Shown: positions 51,038 through 60,505, counted from the first letter of the stretch. The stretch: 64,000 nt of DNA from JAFGLZ01 sp964622545 (GCA_964622545.1 CAZUQM010000028.1:28571-92570), one strand, 5' to 3'. Numbers and translations are program-made. The notes: generated by a model not told the origin, from the sequence alone.

Positions 51038-52831
51038 CTAGGATGTCCTGCCGTCGTCGCGCGCACCGCCCCGGCGCAGCCGGCAGGCATAACCCCGCCC
51101 GGTCGCTCGCAGCCACGCCAACGCGCACAAGGACATCAGTAATGGTAATGGATATCCCGCGCCGCTGCCACACTGAAACACCGCGGTCACCTCGGTATCG
51201 TGGGTCAGGACCAGGGTGATCGGGTTGTTGGCGTCAATTGTGGCGTGGTTGGCGTCGCCGGGATGGTTCGGGTCGTAGATCTCCCAATGCTTGAAGCGCT
51301 TGTCCTCGATCGCCGTGGCCGTCAGCGTCACCTCGGTGTCGCGCGGATAGGCCGGTGCATCGGCATCCCATGCAGCGGGACTCAGCTCGACCTGGCCGTA
51401 CTGCGGGTTCACCATATCGAGCTGGAGCTCGCACACCTTCAACCGGTAGGCGAAGAGCGTCTCGACGTTGCTGGCGAGCTCGCCGATGAAGGTGAGCGTG
51501 ACGTAACCCTCCGCGTCGCGATCGGACAAAGCCAGGCCCCGTGTGGCCGTCGCCATCCGAACCAAACCGCCGTCGCTCTGCCCGTCGCCGTCGAGGTCCA
51601 CCGGCGTGCCCGTCTTGACGACGACGACGCCGTTGAGGAACAGGGCGTCGTAGCGATAGCCGAACCACGTCCGGAGGTCCCATTGGAAGGCGACGTCGCC
51701 GTCGTTGTTGACGGCCACGTTGAGCACCGTGCCGGCGAACTCGTCCTCGCCGTGCAGGTCGCCTTCGTGGTGGACGATTCGGCCGTTGTGGACCAGCACG
51801 TTGTCGATGTCGTCGTCGGGCGCTCCGGGGCCGAAGTCGGTCTTGCCGCTGAGGACCCAATCGCCCCGGTCGTTGACGTCGAGGTACTGGACCGAGCCGT
51901 CGCGCCACCGCTCGGCGCAGAGGCCGATCGAGCCGCCGAAGTCGATCTCGCGACCGCCGTCGGCGACGGGGACGACCTCGCCTTCGCGTATCGTCGCCCC
52001 GGATGCGGTCTGGGCGGGCCCGCCGTCCATGACGAGCACCTGATTGGTGCTCGTCTCGCCGGTGTCCAGACGGACCTCGGCGAGCCAGTGGGCCCCGTCG
52101 TCGCTGAAGGCCGGACCGCTGATGGCGTAGGGGTCGGCCGCGACCGGCTCGACCAGGCCGGGGATGATGTCCCCGCTGAGGACAAGCGGCGTGGCGGCCG
52201 AGACGTCCGTGAAGAGCCCGATGCCCACGAACGCCTCGTTGGCGTCGGCATACTTGCCGCGCCAGAAGACGTCGCCGTCGGCGTCGGCCCAGGCGCTCCG
52301 CAACGATTGCCAGTAGCCGCCGGGTATGCCGGGCACGGCCTGGCCCTGGAGCAGCAGGAGGGTGTCGCCGGACCAGAGGCTGTCGAGCGCCGTGGCGCCC
52401 GAGCCGGTATCGTCGACCCGGCCGGTGTAGAGCAGCTCGCCGGCGGGCATGACGCCGAGGTCGGCCCAGAAGCGGCTCTGGACGTAGGGCCCGATCGTCT
52501 GGTTCGCCCGGAGGGTCGTCAGGGGGTCGTTGGGGTCGATACGGCCCCAGATGACATAACGATCGTCATGGGGGTCGCCGGGCGGCGGGTCGAGGTCGAG
52601 TCGGACGACGAGGCCGCCGTCGGCCGTCAGGACGGGCGATCGGATCGAGCCGTGCTCGACCGTGTAGCCCGAGGCATCGCCCGGCAGCGGCTCACCGTCG
52701 GTGAAGAGCTTGGTGGGCAGGCCGGCCAAGACGGGCGCACTCATCAGCACGAACGCGAGCACGCCGCCGGCAAGTCCGTCCGCGGAGTGCGCCTTTCGAC
52801 TTGGATGCACCATCTTGACCCCCGTCTTCAT
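51038..52831 (-). CDS. Surface protein with InlB-like repeat and CGS C-terminal anchor (597 aa)
   Basis: Exported 597-residue protein; signal peptide near GGVLAFVLMSAPVLAGLP. The body is beta-rich with repeated N-x-x-G-x-x-x-F style strands (VNNDGDVAFQWDL, VNDRGDWVLSGK), resembling the choice-of-anchor propeller proteins of Planctomycetes. The C-terminal 90 residues hold a divergent InlB B-repeat (VTLTATAIEDKRFKHWEI, TEVTAVFQ), then C554-G-S, a hydrophobic stretch (LPLLMSLCALAWL) and a long basic tail (RLRRGGARDDGR). It lies six bases after the upstream paralogous gene (AGGA before the ATG at 52831), in an operon with the pseudopilin. Function unknown. Confidence 0.78.
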   Translation of the reverse strand: MKTGVKMVHPSRKAHSADGLAGGVLAFVLMSAPVLAGLPTKLFTDGEPLPGDASGYTVEHGSIRSPVLTADGGLVVRLDLDPPPGDPHDDRYVIWGRIDPNDPLTTLRANQTIGPYVQSRFWADLGVMPAGELLYTGRVDDTGSGATALDSLWSGDTLLLLQGQAVPGIPGGYWQSLRSAWADADGDVFWRGKYADANEAFVGIGLFTDVSAATPLVLSGDIIPGLVEPVAADPYAISGPAFSDDGAHWLAEVRLDTGETSTNQVLVMDGGPAQTASGATIREGEVVPVADGGREIDFGGSIGLCAERWRDGSVQYLDVNDRGDWVLSGKTDFGPGAPDDDIDNVLVHNGRIVHHEGDLHGEDEFAGTVLNVAVNNDGDVAFQWDLRTWFGYRYDALFLNGVVVVKTGTPVDLDGDGQSDGGLVRMATATRGLALSDRDAEGYVTLTFIGELASNVETLFAYRLKVCELQLDMVNPQYGQVELSPAAWDADAPAYPRDTEVTLTATAIEDKRFKHWEIYDPNHPGDANHATIDANNPITLVLTHDTEVTAVFQCGSGAGYPLPLLMSLCALAWLRATGRGYACRLRRGGARDDGRTS

Positions 52832-52837
52832 CGCGTC

Positions 52838-54526
52838 CTACGATCTGCGGTGTCTCCGCAGGCGCGGCACGATCGCTGCCGCGGTAAGCAGCACCAACAT
52901 GGGCAGCATCGGTCCGAGCGAGCTGCCGCACTTGAACTGGGCCTCGACCTGGTGGTCGGCCATCATCAGCACCGTGGTCACGGTGTTCGTGTCCTCGGTC
53001 GCGTAGTTGGCGTCGCCCGGGTAGTTCGGGTCGAAGATCAGCCATCGGTTGAACGACTTGCCCTCGACCGGGACGGCCGTGAGGGTGACCTCCGTTCGGA
53101 CCGCGTACGCGGGCGTGTTCGGGTCGTTCGGATCGGCGAGGTTCGGATCGGCCTCGGGCGTCATCTCCACCGAGCCGTAGTTGGGGTTCACATAGGTGAG
53201 TGTGAGCGCGTGGACCGGCTTGAGATAGACGAGGTACTCCTCCTCGGTCGTGGTGTTCATGCCGCTGACGGCGACCTCGCCGAGGTCGGACAGGCCTTCG
53301 GCCTGCTTGAGGTTGTCGACGACGAAGTTCGGATCGATGAGCAGATCATCGAGGAACCGGGCCCCGTTGGCCGCGTCCCAGATCCAGGCGAACCGCGCAC
53401 CGGACTCCGGATAGCCCGCCACGGCGCCGATCGCCTCGCCGAGGTTGTTGAGCTGTTGCGGGAAGGTGTTGCCGAGGGCGTTGAAGATGTCCGAGTTGTT
53501 GCCCGTGAAGCGGACGACCTCGTCCGAGGTCTCGCTGGCCTCGAAGTAGCCGTTGGGGTTGGTATCGTCCCAGTCCATCTGGTTGTCGCCGTCGAGGTCG
53601 GTCCAGACGAAGGCGACCTTCTTGAGGCCGGTCTTCATCGTGCCGAAGACCTGGCCCTGAGCGTTCATGCCCGACGTCCAGGTCCGGCTGCCCGGGTAGG
53701 CGACGGGCAGGGTCGAGGTCTCGTTCGGGTCGACCTGGCCGTTGTCGTTGAGGTCGCGCCAGATGTAGCCCTCGCCACTGGTGGTGGCGGGCAGGTTCCA
53801 CCAGATCTCGCCGTTGGGTCCGATGCCCTGCCAGAAGCCCGTCTCCTCACTGATGAGCAGCCGCGTGCCGACCTCGTTGAGGGCGCCGTTCGGGTCGAAC
53901 TCGAACTGAGCGCGGTAGATGCCGCTCTCGCCGATGATGACGACCTGGTTGAGGTCGTTGATGTCGCGGGCCTTGGCCCAGACGGAGTTCGGATTGGGCG
54001 GCAGCTCGAACATCTCGTCGAAGGGCGTCATGGTCCGGGCGCCGTTGCCGTCGGCGTCGATCCAGAGGAAGGCCCGGTTGTCCTCGGTGCTGGAGCTGCC
54101 CTGGACGCCGAGGAAGCTCGTCCCCACGACCCAGCCGGCCTCGTTGATGCCGCGGGCGTAGCTCGTGCCGTGGTAGCCGGGCGTGTTGCCGTCTTCGTGT
54201 CCGAAGTCGCCGCTGAGGTCGCCGAGGTTGGCCATCTTGCCCGTGCTGGCGTCGTAGAAGTAGGGACGCTTGTAGGCGTCGGTGTAGACGGGCCCGCAAA
54301 AGCCGAAGCCGACAATGTCGCCCGAGCCGTTCATCGTGCCGCTTTCCATGTCGGTGGCGTTGATGTCGGGACGACCCTGGTCGATGTCGTGCTGCGGTTG
54401 AGCGGAGAAGGTGATGTCCTCGGCCACGTAACGCTGGGCCAAGACCGGCACCGCACAGAGCCCCGCCAACATCACGATCGCCATCGATCGAGCAGCCCAC
54501 TGATTGCGCGTCGCGTTCGACTTCAT
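52838..54526 (-). CDS. HAF-repeat surface protein with CGS C-terminal anchor, paralog 1
   Basis: 562-residue exported protein (start 54526 after GAGGAGAC; signal MAIVMLAGLCAVPVLA). After the N-terminal HDIDQGRPDIN comes a string of HAF-type repeats (GINEAGWVVGTSF, MNAQGQVFGT, LNNLGEAIGAV). These extracellular repeats have unknown function. Near the end are DPN-rich linkers, a divergent InlB B-repeat (VTLTAVPVEGKSFNRW, HQVEAQFK), then C533-G-S, a hydrophobic helix (LPMLVLLTAAAIV) and RLRRHRRS. It is a tandem paralog of the next gene upstream: they share HDIDQGRPD, WIDxDGNGARTMTP and DPNYPGDANYA. Confidence 0.8.
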   Translation of the reverse strand: MKSNATRNQWAARSMAIVMLAGLCAVPVLAQRYVAEDITFSAQPQHDIDQGRPDINATDMESGTMNGSGDIVGFGFCGPVYTDAYKRPYFYDASTGKMANLGDLSGDFGHEDGNTPGYHGTSYARGINEAGWVVGTSFLGVQGSSSTEDNRAFLWIDADGNGARTMTPFDEMFELPPNPNSVWAKARDINDLNQVVIIGESGIYRAQFEFDPNGALNEVGTRLLISEETGFWQGIGPNGEIWWNLPATTSGEGYIWRDLNDNGQVDPNETSTLPVAYPGSRTWTSGMNAQGQVFGTMKTGLKKVAFVWTDLDGDNQMDWDDTNPNGYFEASETSDEVVRFTGNNSDIFNALGNTFPQQLNNLGEAIGAVAGYPESGARFAWIWDAANGARFLDDLLIDPNFVVDNLKQAEGLSDLGEVAVSGMNTTTEEEYLVYLKPVHALTLTYVNPNYGSVEMTPEADPNLADPNDPNTPAYAVRTEVTLTAVPVEGKSFNRWLIFDPNYPGDANYATEDTNTVTTVLMMADHQVEAQFKCGSSLGPMLPMLVLLTAAAIVPRLRRHRRS

Positions 54527-54652
54527 AGCTTGCGTCTCCTCCTCTTGCCCACCGGTGCACGGTCCGAGCCGACCGTGTCGCGCGGCTTTGGTGGCTCTCC
54601 CCCGGTTTATCGCTTGCGGCACACTTCCAGGGCCGGCAAGCCGAGATTCATC

Positions 54653-56431
54653 CTAGCGCTTGCGGCGCCGCACCAGGGTGCAAGCGCCCATCATGACGAC
54701 CAGCAAAGGCACAAGCGGCTCGAGGGCGCTGCCGCACTTGAAGTGCGCCTCGACCTCGCGATCGGCCAGCATGAGCACCGTGACGACGGTGTTCGAGTCC
54801 TCGATGGCGTAGTTGGCGTCGCCCGGGTAGTTCGGGTCGAGGATCTTCCATCGGTTCCAGGACCGGTCCGGCTCGGGCACGGCCGTGAGGGTCACCTCGA
54901 CGCCGGCCGGATAGGTCATGGCGTTCGGGTCGTTCGGGTCGGCGTGGTTCGGGTCCGGCGACGGCGAGGTCTGGACCGTGCCGTACTCCTCCTTGACGCG
55001 TTTGACGTCGAGTCGATGGATCGGCGCGACAAGGCAGAGACGCTCTTCGGTCGTGCCGGGGACGCGCCCGTAGACGCCGATCACGCCGCTGGGCCCGACC
55101 GCCTCGGCCTGACGGAGGCTGATCGGGAAGTTCGGGTCGATCAGCGGATCGTTGGGCTGCGGCCTCGGGTCGTTGGGCTCCTGGGCGCTGATGTAGCGGA
55201 CGCCGTTGACCGCATCCCAGATCCACGCGTTGCGGAACGAGGGTCTGAGGCCGTAGGCGAACCCACCGACGACGCGGCCTTGCTCGTCCATGGCCCGGGC
55301 GAAGGTGTTGCCGCTCGCCCCGCCGATGTGGGTGCCGTCACCCATCCACCGCTGGATCTCGTCGGAGGTCTCGGTGTACTCGAGGTAGCCGTTGCCGTTG
55401 GTGTCGTCCCAGTCGAACTGGTGGTTGCCGTTGAGGTCGGTCCAGAACCAGGCGACGGCCTTGCCCCAGTCGTTGTACGAATAACCGGCGACCTGGCCGC
55501 GGCTGTTGACGCCCGTGATGGTGCTGCTTGGCGAATGGGAGCCGGCGGTCGGGCTGAAGAGGGCACTGTGGCAGATCTCGTTGGGCTCGACCACGTCGTT
55601 GCCGTTAAAGTCGTGCCAGATGTTGCCGCCGTCGCTGCCGCCGCCCCAGGCGATCCACGTGCCGCATTCGCTGATCGAGTCGTTGTAGCCCGCGCCGCCG
55701 TTGACGTACATCCGCGAGCCGACCTCGGTCAGCGTCCCCGTGTTCGGGTCATATTCGAACTTGGCCCGCCAGGTGCCGGTATCGCCCTGGATCAGCATGA
55801 AGCCGGAGTTGGTCACGCGAAAGGCCCGTCCCCATATAGCCGGTCCGGAGCCCGGGTCGCACGGATCGGGCGGATTGAGGGCGAGCTCGCGCATCTCGTC
55901 GGTCGGCGTCATGGTCCGGGCGCCGTTGCCGTCGTCGTCGATCCAGCAGAACGGCTTCGGTAGGCCGTACGCGTCACGGGCCTCACCGACGAGCCATCCA
56001 TGATCGTTGAGGTTATAGCCCCGGCTGGTCTCGTTCAGGCCGGGCGTGTTGCCGTCGCCGAAGTCGCCGGCGAGGTCGCCGAGGTTGGCGATCGTGCCGG
56101 CCTCGCGGCTGTAGAAGTACGGGCGGTTGTAGCTGTAGCCGTAGTTGGGGTCGCCGGTGTAGTTGGGGTCGTTCGCGTCGGGGATGTTCTTGACGCCGTT
56201 CCAGCCGTAGCCGGTCATGTCGCCGTAGCTGTTGATCGCGCCGCTCTCCGGACGCGAGGGCGACAGGTCTGGGCGTCCCTGGTCGATGTCGTGTTGGGGG
56301 GGTGGCGAATCCTTGACGTCCATGGCCTGCCAGTGCTGGGCGGCCAGATGACGGGGCGTAGCCATCAGGCCCGCCATCAGCAGTAGAGCACTCGCCATCC
56401 ACCCACCGTGTCTGTTTTCACCGCCGAGCAT
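54653..56431 (-). CDS. HAF-repeat surface protein with CGS C-terminal anchor, paralog 2
   Basis: 592-residue exported paralog of the 52838-54526 product. Signal peptide SALLLMAGLMATPRHLAA follows a short N-terminus (ATG 56431; in-frame GTG at 56434). It carries HDIDQGRPDLS, HAF-type repeats (NLNDHGWLVGEA, VNSRGQVAGYSY, MDEQGRVVGGF), DPN-rich linkers, an InlB-like B-repeat (VTLTAVPEPDRSWNRW, REVEAHFK) and the C566-G-S ending with hydrophobic VPLLVVMMGACTLV and RRRKR. The anchor-proximal 60 residues are near-identical in pattern to the neighbour, which indicates recent tandem duplication or gene conversion. Possible cell-surface or secreted adhesin-like role; unproven. Confidence 0.8.
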   Translation of the reverse strand: MLGGENRHGGWMASALLLMAGLMATPRHLAAQHWQAMDVKDSPPPQHDIDQGRPDLSPSRPESGAINSYGDMTGYGWNGVKNIPDANDPNYTGDPNYGYSYNRPYFYSREAGTIANLGDLAGDFGDGNTPGLNETSRGYNLNDHGWLVGEARDAYGLPKPFCWIDDDGNGARTMTPTDEMRELALNPPDPCDPGSGPAIWGRAFRVTNSGFMLIQGDTGTWRAKFEYDPNTGTLTEVGSRMYVNGGAGYNDSISECGTWIAWGGGSDGGNIWHDFNGNDVVEPNEICHSALFSPTAGSHSPSSTITGVNSRGQVAGYSYNDWGKAVAWFWTDLNGNHQFDWDDTNGNGYLEYTETSDEIQRWMGDGTHIGGASGNTFARAMDEQGRVVGGFAYGLRPSFRNAWIWDAVNGVRYISAQEPNDPRPQPNDPLIDPNFPISLRQAEAVGPSGVIGVYGRVPGTTEERLCLVAPIHRLDVKRVKEEYGTVQTSPSPDPNHADPNDPNAMTYPAGVEVTLTAVPEPDRSWNRWKILDPNYPGDANYAIEDSNTVVTVLMLADREVEAHFKCGSALEPLVPLLVVMMGACTLVRRRKR

Positions 56432-56648
56432 CACACCGCGCCCCTTTCCCTACGGTCGGCCCGTCGCTTCGGCCCCTGGGCCACTCGCCTGTTTGCACAA
56501 TTCGACTATTCCGTGCCAACTGGGCCCCGATAAAGCGGCCCCTATGAACACGGCCGGGATTGGGCGGAGCGTGTCCACCCAATCCCTGACCGATTCGTAC
56601 CTTGTCGCCCGGCAGGATAGGCCGTGGCGAACAGTTCTGCGACCGATC

Positions 56649-57713
56649 CTACTTACGGCGACGGATCAGCCCGACCACGCCCACCAACAGCAGACCGAGC
56701 GTCGTCGGCTCGGGCACGGCGTAGAAGCCCGGCGTGGCGCTGGTCGAAACCGGCGTCCAACCGATGCTGTTGTAGTACCAGGCCATCTGGCCGACGCTGT
56801 CACTGCCGGCCGGGCCGGCGATGAGTTCGGCCTCGGTGAGGACGTAGGCCAGGGTGTTGGCCGCGTCGGACGGATCGAAGCTCATGATGCCGTCCGAGCT
56901 GTTCTCATAGAAATAGACGTTGCCGTCCGGGGCGAAGAAGATGTCGCCGAAGCTGGCGGAGGTCTCGCCCGTCACGGCCGTGATGTCGGCGGTCGACAGC
57001 AGCGTGCTGCCGGTCGTCCCGTCGTAGCTGTACATGGCATCCGAGGTCGAACTACCCCAGATCATGTTGCCGTCAGCGTCGAACGTGATCCCGCCGGTAA
57101 CCCGATCGTTGCCCGTGATGGCCGTCAGGTCGGCGTCGCTGAGGAACAGCTCGACATTGCCCGCGTTGGTGCGGTAGATGCTGTCGGTCCTGCCCTCGTA
57201 GAAGTACGTCTCCGTGCCGTACGTGGTGGCCGAGCCGAGCACCAACGGGCTGCTCTCGCCGGTAGCGGCCTGGATCTGGGCATTGGTGACGTACGAGCTG
57301 ATCGCACCCGTATCCACGTTGACCCGCCAGACGGCATCGCTGTAGGTCTCGGAGAACTGCAGGTACTTCTGACCGCCGACCTCGACCAGTCCGGCCCCGT
57401 ACCAACCGTTGATGCCGTCCTCGCCGGTGGTCATCAGCCAGTCGAAGGTGCCGACGAGCTCGGTGTAGGTGCGGGTGCCCTCGATGTCGGTCACCTTCGT
57501 GATCCGGCCGTAGTCACCGGGGAACGCCGCGTCCTCGAGGTTGAGGAAGTTGTAGGCGGTGGTGCCATCGAGCACGGTGCTGTAGACCGCGCGCGAACCG
57601 CCGGTGCCCTTGATGTCATCCCAGGTCAGCTCTTGGTTGTAGCTGGCACCGAACGCCGGAGCCGCCAACAGAGCCAACACGCCAAGTATGCCGATAAACC
57701 TTCTCATTGCCAT
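56649..57713 (-). CDS. PEP-CTERM propeller-type protein
   Basis: 354-residue exported protein. The N-terminal signal (RRFIGILGVLALLAAPAFG) is followed by repeats of about 47 residues built around ADLTAITG / ADITAVTG and IxFxxDGNxxxxxxSSD (for example FDADGNMIWGSSTSD, FAPDGNVYFYENSSD), a beta-propeller pattern. The C-terminus is a classical PEP-CTERM sorting signal: VPEPTTLGLLLVGVVGLIRRRK, which in known systems is cleaved by exosortase. Start 57713 follows AGAGGTGG. It sits among the four CGS-tailed proteins but uses a different anchor. No exosortase gene is in the window. Confidence 0.87.
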   Translation of the reverse strand: MAMRRFIGILGVLALLAAPAFGASYNQELTWDDIKGTGGSRAVYSTVLDGTTAYNFLNLEDAAFPGDYGRITKVTDIEGTRTYTELVGTFDWLMTTGEDGINGWYGAGLVEVGGQKYLQFSETYSDAVWRVNVDTGAISSYVTNAQIQAATGESSPLVLGSATTYGTETYFYEGRTDSIYRTNAGNVELFLSDADLTAITGNDRVTGGITFDADGNMIWGSSTSDAMYSYDGTTGSTLLSTADITAVTGETSASFGDIFFAPDGNVYFYENSSDGIMSFDPSDAANTLAYVLTEAELIAGPAGSDSVGQMAWYYNSIGWTPVSTSATPGFYAVPEPTTLGLLLVGVVGLIRRRK

Positions 57714-57907
57714 ACGATCCACCTCTCTCCACTGCTCCTGACTGAGTTCCCAAAACCCATCACATTCCGCGGAGCAACGTCATGTCGGGTGTCTTACCTC
57801 TTGGCCGGCGCTGAGAACCGGCCCGCACAAAACCGATCTGGTCCTCGATGCGCGCCCTCCCTTGATCACCTGGTCCAGGCGTCCGGTCCTGCGGCGATCT
57901 CTGGTGC

Positions 57908-60220
57908 CTACCTCCTGTGCCTCCTCCACGAGACAAACCCAAAAACACCGATCACTAGGGTCATGGCCGGAAGCATGGGGCCGATGCCGCTGCCACATGC
58001 GAACGCGGCCGTCACTTGCCTGTCGGTACACAGCCGAATCTGAACCGGGTTGAACGGTGTGACCAGCGTGTAGTTCGGGTCGGGCGGGTCGTTCGGATCC
58101 GCCGTGAAATTCGGATCGACGATCTCCCACTGCTTGAACGACTTGCCCTCGACGGCGGCCGCCCGCAGCGTCACCTCCGTGAGCCACGGGTACGTCCACG
58201 TGTTGGGATCGCGCGGCGGCGGGGTCACCGTGACCTCGCCCATGTGGTCGTTCTTGACCGACAGGGAGAGGGTCACCTCCGGGTAGCCGCCGCCACGGAC
58301 GCCCACGCCGGGGTCGATGCTGTAGGTGGTGCCGAGATTGGCGGCCAGCAGGGCCTGATCGTCGGCGTCCACATCGCCGTCGCAATCGAGATCACCGTCG
58401 AAGACCGTCGGATGGGCCATGCCCAGGTTGCCGTTCAGCGTGGACTGGTCAGTAGCGTCGACGTCGCCGTCCCAGTCGAGGTCGCCCTGCCAGAGGTTGA
58501 CGAACTGGAGCAGGACCTCGAGGTCCTTGATCGTGACGGCGACGTTCTCGAGGCCGTACAGCGGCTCGCCCTGCTTGACCGGCTGGGCCGAGCCGTTGAG
58601 GTCGGCCTTGATGTAGTCGATGTAGATCTCCCCGTCGGTGTACGCCGGCAACTCGTTCGGATCGACCAGGGCGTCCCGCGTGAGCCGATACTGATCGACG
58701 AAGAAGGACGTATCGTTGGCGTCGACGGCGCCGTCGCGGTCGAAATCGCCGGGACGATAGACGTTCAGGCCGACGGCCCAACTGTTGTTGGAGCGGTACA
58801 TGACCTGCGTGATCGTCTCCCCGGTCTCGGGATGGTTCGCGTCGCGCGGCTGGAGGTGGAGCATGCCGCCACCGATCCACTCCGAGAGGCCCTCTTGCGA
58901 ACGGTTGAAGGCGTTCTGTTGGGCCTTGTTGTTCAGACAGACGAGCCGGCCGAGCTGATCGTACATGTACATGCCGTAGCTCTCGGCCTCGTAAAAGTAA
59001 ACCACGCCGTTGGCGTCGGCCGCCGCGGCCATAACCCGGGCCTGCTCTTGCGTCCCGTTCGGGTCCCACACGTCGTTGGGGTCGTTGGGGTCGAACTGGT
59101 TGGGATCGTTCGGATCGATGTAGGTCTTGCCGAGCTCGAGGAACTGCCACATGGCCTCGGCGGTGACGAGCGGGTGCGAGCCGGTCACGGAGTTGCCGTC
59201 ATCGACGATGAAGCTCAGGCCGCCCGGGTTCTGCGGGTCGTAATGCCCGTAGATAACCTGGTCGCCGCTGCCCTGACCGAAGTCACGAACGCTGCTGGGG
59301 ACCATGGCCACTTCCGTGTAGATGCCCTTGTCGCACGGATCCGGGGCGCTCTCATAGATCCAGCCGACGTCGCCGGTCTCGACCTGAACCTTGTAGATGC
59401 CGCCGTAGTCGCGCCCCCAATGGCTGATGTAGATGCTCTTGCCGTCGGACGACCAGGTGAAGAAGTGCCCCACGTAGGGCCGCTTGCCGAAGCCCGTGTG
59501 GCCGCACGCATCGTAGAAGTCCTGGTGCGTGCAGACAGGCCAGAAGGCGTCGTTGTAGTCGACCTGATTGAAAGCGCCCCACAGATAGCCGCTGTCGGTG
59601 GCGTTGTCGTAATCGGGCTGCTCGTCGGTGTAGCTGAACAGCTCCCGCAGGTCCCACCGGAAGATGGTCTTGGTCCACTCGGGGGCGGGCCAACCGAGGT
59701 TCAGGACGTCGGGGCAGTAGTTGATGATAAAGGCCAGCTCGCCCGGTCCGTAGTTGAGCGTGATCGTCTTGTTCGGGTCGCCGGGATCGTTCGGGTCGGG
59801 CATCTGATACGTCAGCGGCGCAGGGTTCAGGCTCATGGCCATCGTCCTGGGCGTGCCCCAGACCTTGTCCGGATCGGAGATGCCATTGGGAAGGTCCTCG
59901 GCCAGGTGGAACAGGAGCAGGTCGTAGTCGATGGCGTAGTCGTAGGAGACGTCCAGGTCGACGTCGTAGCGGCGCAGGCCCATGCCGCTACCGAAGATGC
60001 AGGTGTAGAAATCGTTGGTGTCCTTGTTCCAGCAGAACCCCGCCGGCACGCCGTAGATCGAGGCGTAGTGGTCCCGCGTGATCAAGAGCTCGAGATGGTC
60101 CGGCGGGTCGGCCAGGACCGAGGATGCCAGCGGACCGCCTAGCGTCGAAGCCACGAACAAGAAGCCAATCAGACCAGTGATGCGGGTTCTCGTGGAGACG
60201 CCGCTCTCGACATGGGCCAT
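57908..60220 (-). CDS. Dockerin-like surface protein with InlB-like repeat and CGS C-terminal anchor
   Basis: 770-residue exported protein (start 60220, GAGGAGGG seven bases upstream; signal peptide near TGLIGFLFVASTLGGPLAS). The first 480 residues look like a beta-propeller or solute-binding body (HFTWSSDGKSIYISHWGRDY). Three EF-hand or dockerin-like calcium loops follow: FDRDGAVDANDTSFF near 492, DWDGDVDATDQSTL near 583 and DCDGDVDADDQALL near 612. Then comes an InlB-like B-repeat (VTLRAAAVEGKSFKQWEI, RQVTAAFA) and C742-G-S with LPAMTLVIGVFGFV and RRHRR. A strong promoter with a long leader lies upstream. Dockerin-like loops suggest attachment to a multi-protein surface complex; function otherwise unknown. 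Confidence 0.8.
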   Translation of the reverse strand: MAHVESGVSTRTRITGLIGFLFVASTLGGPLASSVLADPPDHLELLITRDHYASIYGVPAGFCWNKDTNDFYTCIFGSGMGLRRYDVDLDVSYDYAIDYDLLLFHLAEDLPNGISDPDKVWGTPRTMAMSLNPAPLTYQMPDPNDPGDPNKTITLNYGPGELAFIINYCPDVLNLGWPAPEWTKTIFRWDLRELFSYTDEQPDYDNATDSGYLWGAFNQVDYNDAFWPVCTHQDFYDACGHTGFGKRPYVGHFFTWSSDGKSIYISHWGRDYGGIYKVQVETGDVGWIYESAPDPCDKGIYTEVAMVPSSVRDFGQGSGDQVIYGHYDPQNPGGLSFIVDDGNSVTGSHPLVTAEAMWQFLELGKTYIDPNDPNQFDPNDPNDVWDPNGTQEQARVMAAAADANGVVYFYEAESYGMYMYDQLGRLVCLNNKAQQNAFNRSQEGLSEWIGGGMLHLQPRDANHPETGETITQVMYRSNNSWAVGLNVYRPGDFDRDGAVDANDTSFFVDQYRLTRDALVDPNELPAYTDGEIYIDYIKADLNGSAQPVKQGEPLYGLENVAVTIKDLEVLLQFVNLWQGDLDWDGDVDATDQSTLNGNLGMAHPTVFDGDLDCDGDVDADDQALLAANLGTTYSIDPGVGVRGGGYPEVTLSLSVKNDHMGEVTVTPPPRDPNTWTYPWLTEVTLRAAAVEGKSFKQWEIVDPNFTADPNDPPDPNYTLVTPFNPVQIRLCTDRQVTAAFACGSGIGPMLPAMTLVIGVFGFVSWRRHRR

Positions 60221-60505
60221 GCCCAACCCTCCTCATCAGCTTATTTAGGCACGTGGGCCTGTCTGTCAGGCCGGTGCGATCTGCGGTCCGACTCGAGTGC
60301 TCACGCCTGTGCCGGACTGTCCGTCCGATCTCGAAGGGGTGGCCCGGCAAGCCTCCTCATGTCATCAAGCCTGCCCGGCTGCGGCGCCTGCCGTGACCTG
60401 CACGACGTGCTGACAACCCTCAAGACCAAGAGAGTCATGCGGAAGCTCGCTCGCCCCCCTGGTTGAGCAGCCCCCGTTCACCCCTGCCCAGAAGCACACT
60501 CGCTC

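Noticed and set aside
53090..53170. DPNDPN-coding sequence repeats as a CRISPR array
   Set aside because: They are in-frame coding linkers without regular repeat/spacer structure.
51200..55963. 1587-codon plus-strand frame across the surface-protein genes
   Set aside because: Val/Gly/Arg-rich low-complexity product created by antisense of DPN-rich linkers; the minus-strand genes have signal peptides, ribosome-binding sites and anchors.
58016..60142. 708-codon plus-strand frame opposite the dockerin-like gene
   Set aside because: Same antisense artefact; no start signals or family features.
51038..60220. CGS tails as lipoprotein lipoboxes
   Set aside because: The Cys is at the C-terminal end after the mature domain, and each protein has an ordinary N-terminal signal peptide.
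60212..60466. Plus-strand frame in the leader of the dockerin-like gene
   Set aside because: No family, no clear ribosome-binding site, lies in the predicted 5' leader of a strongly promoted gene.
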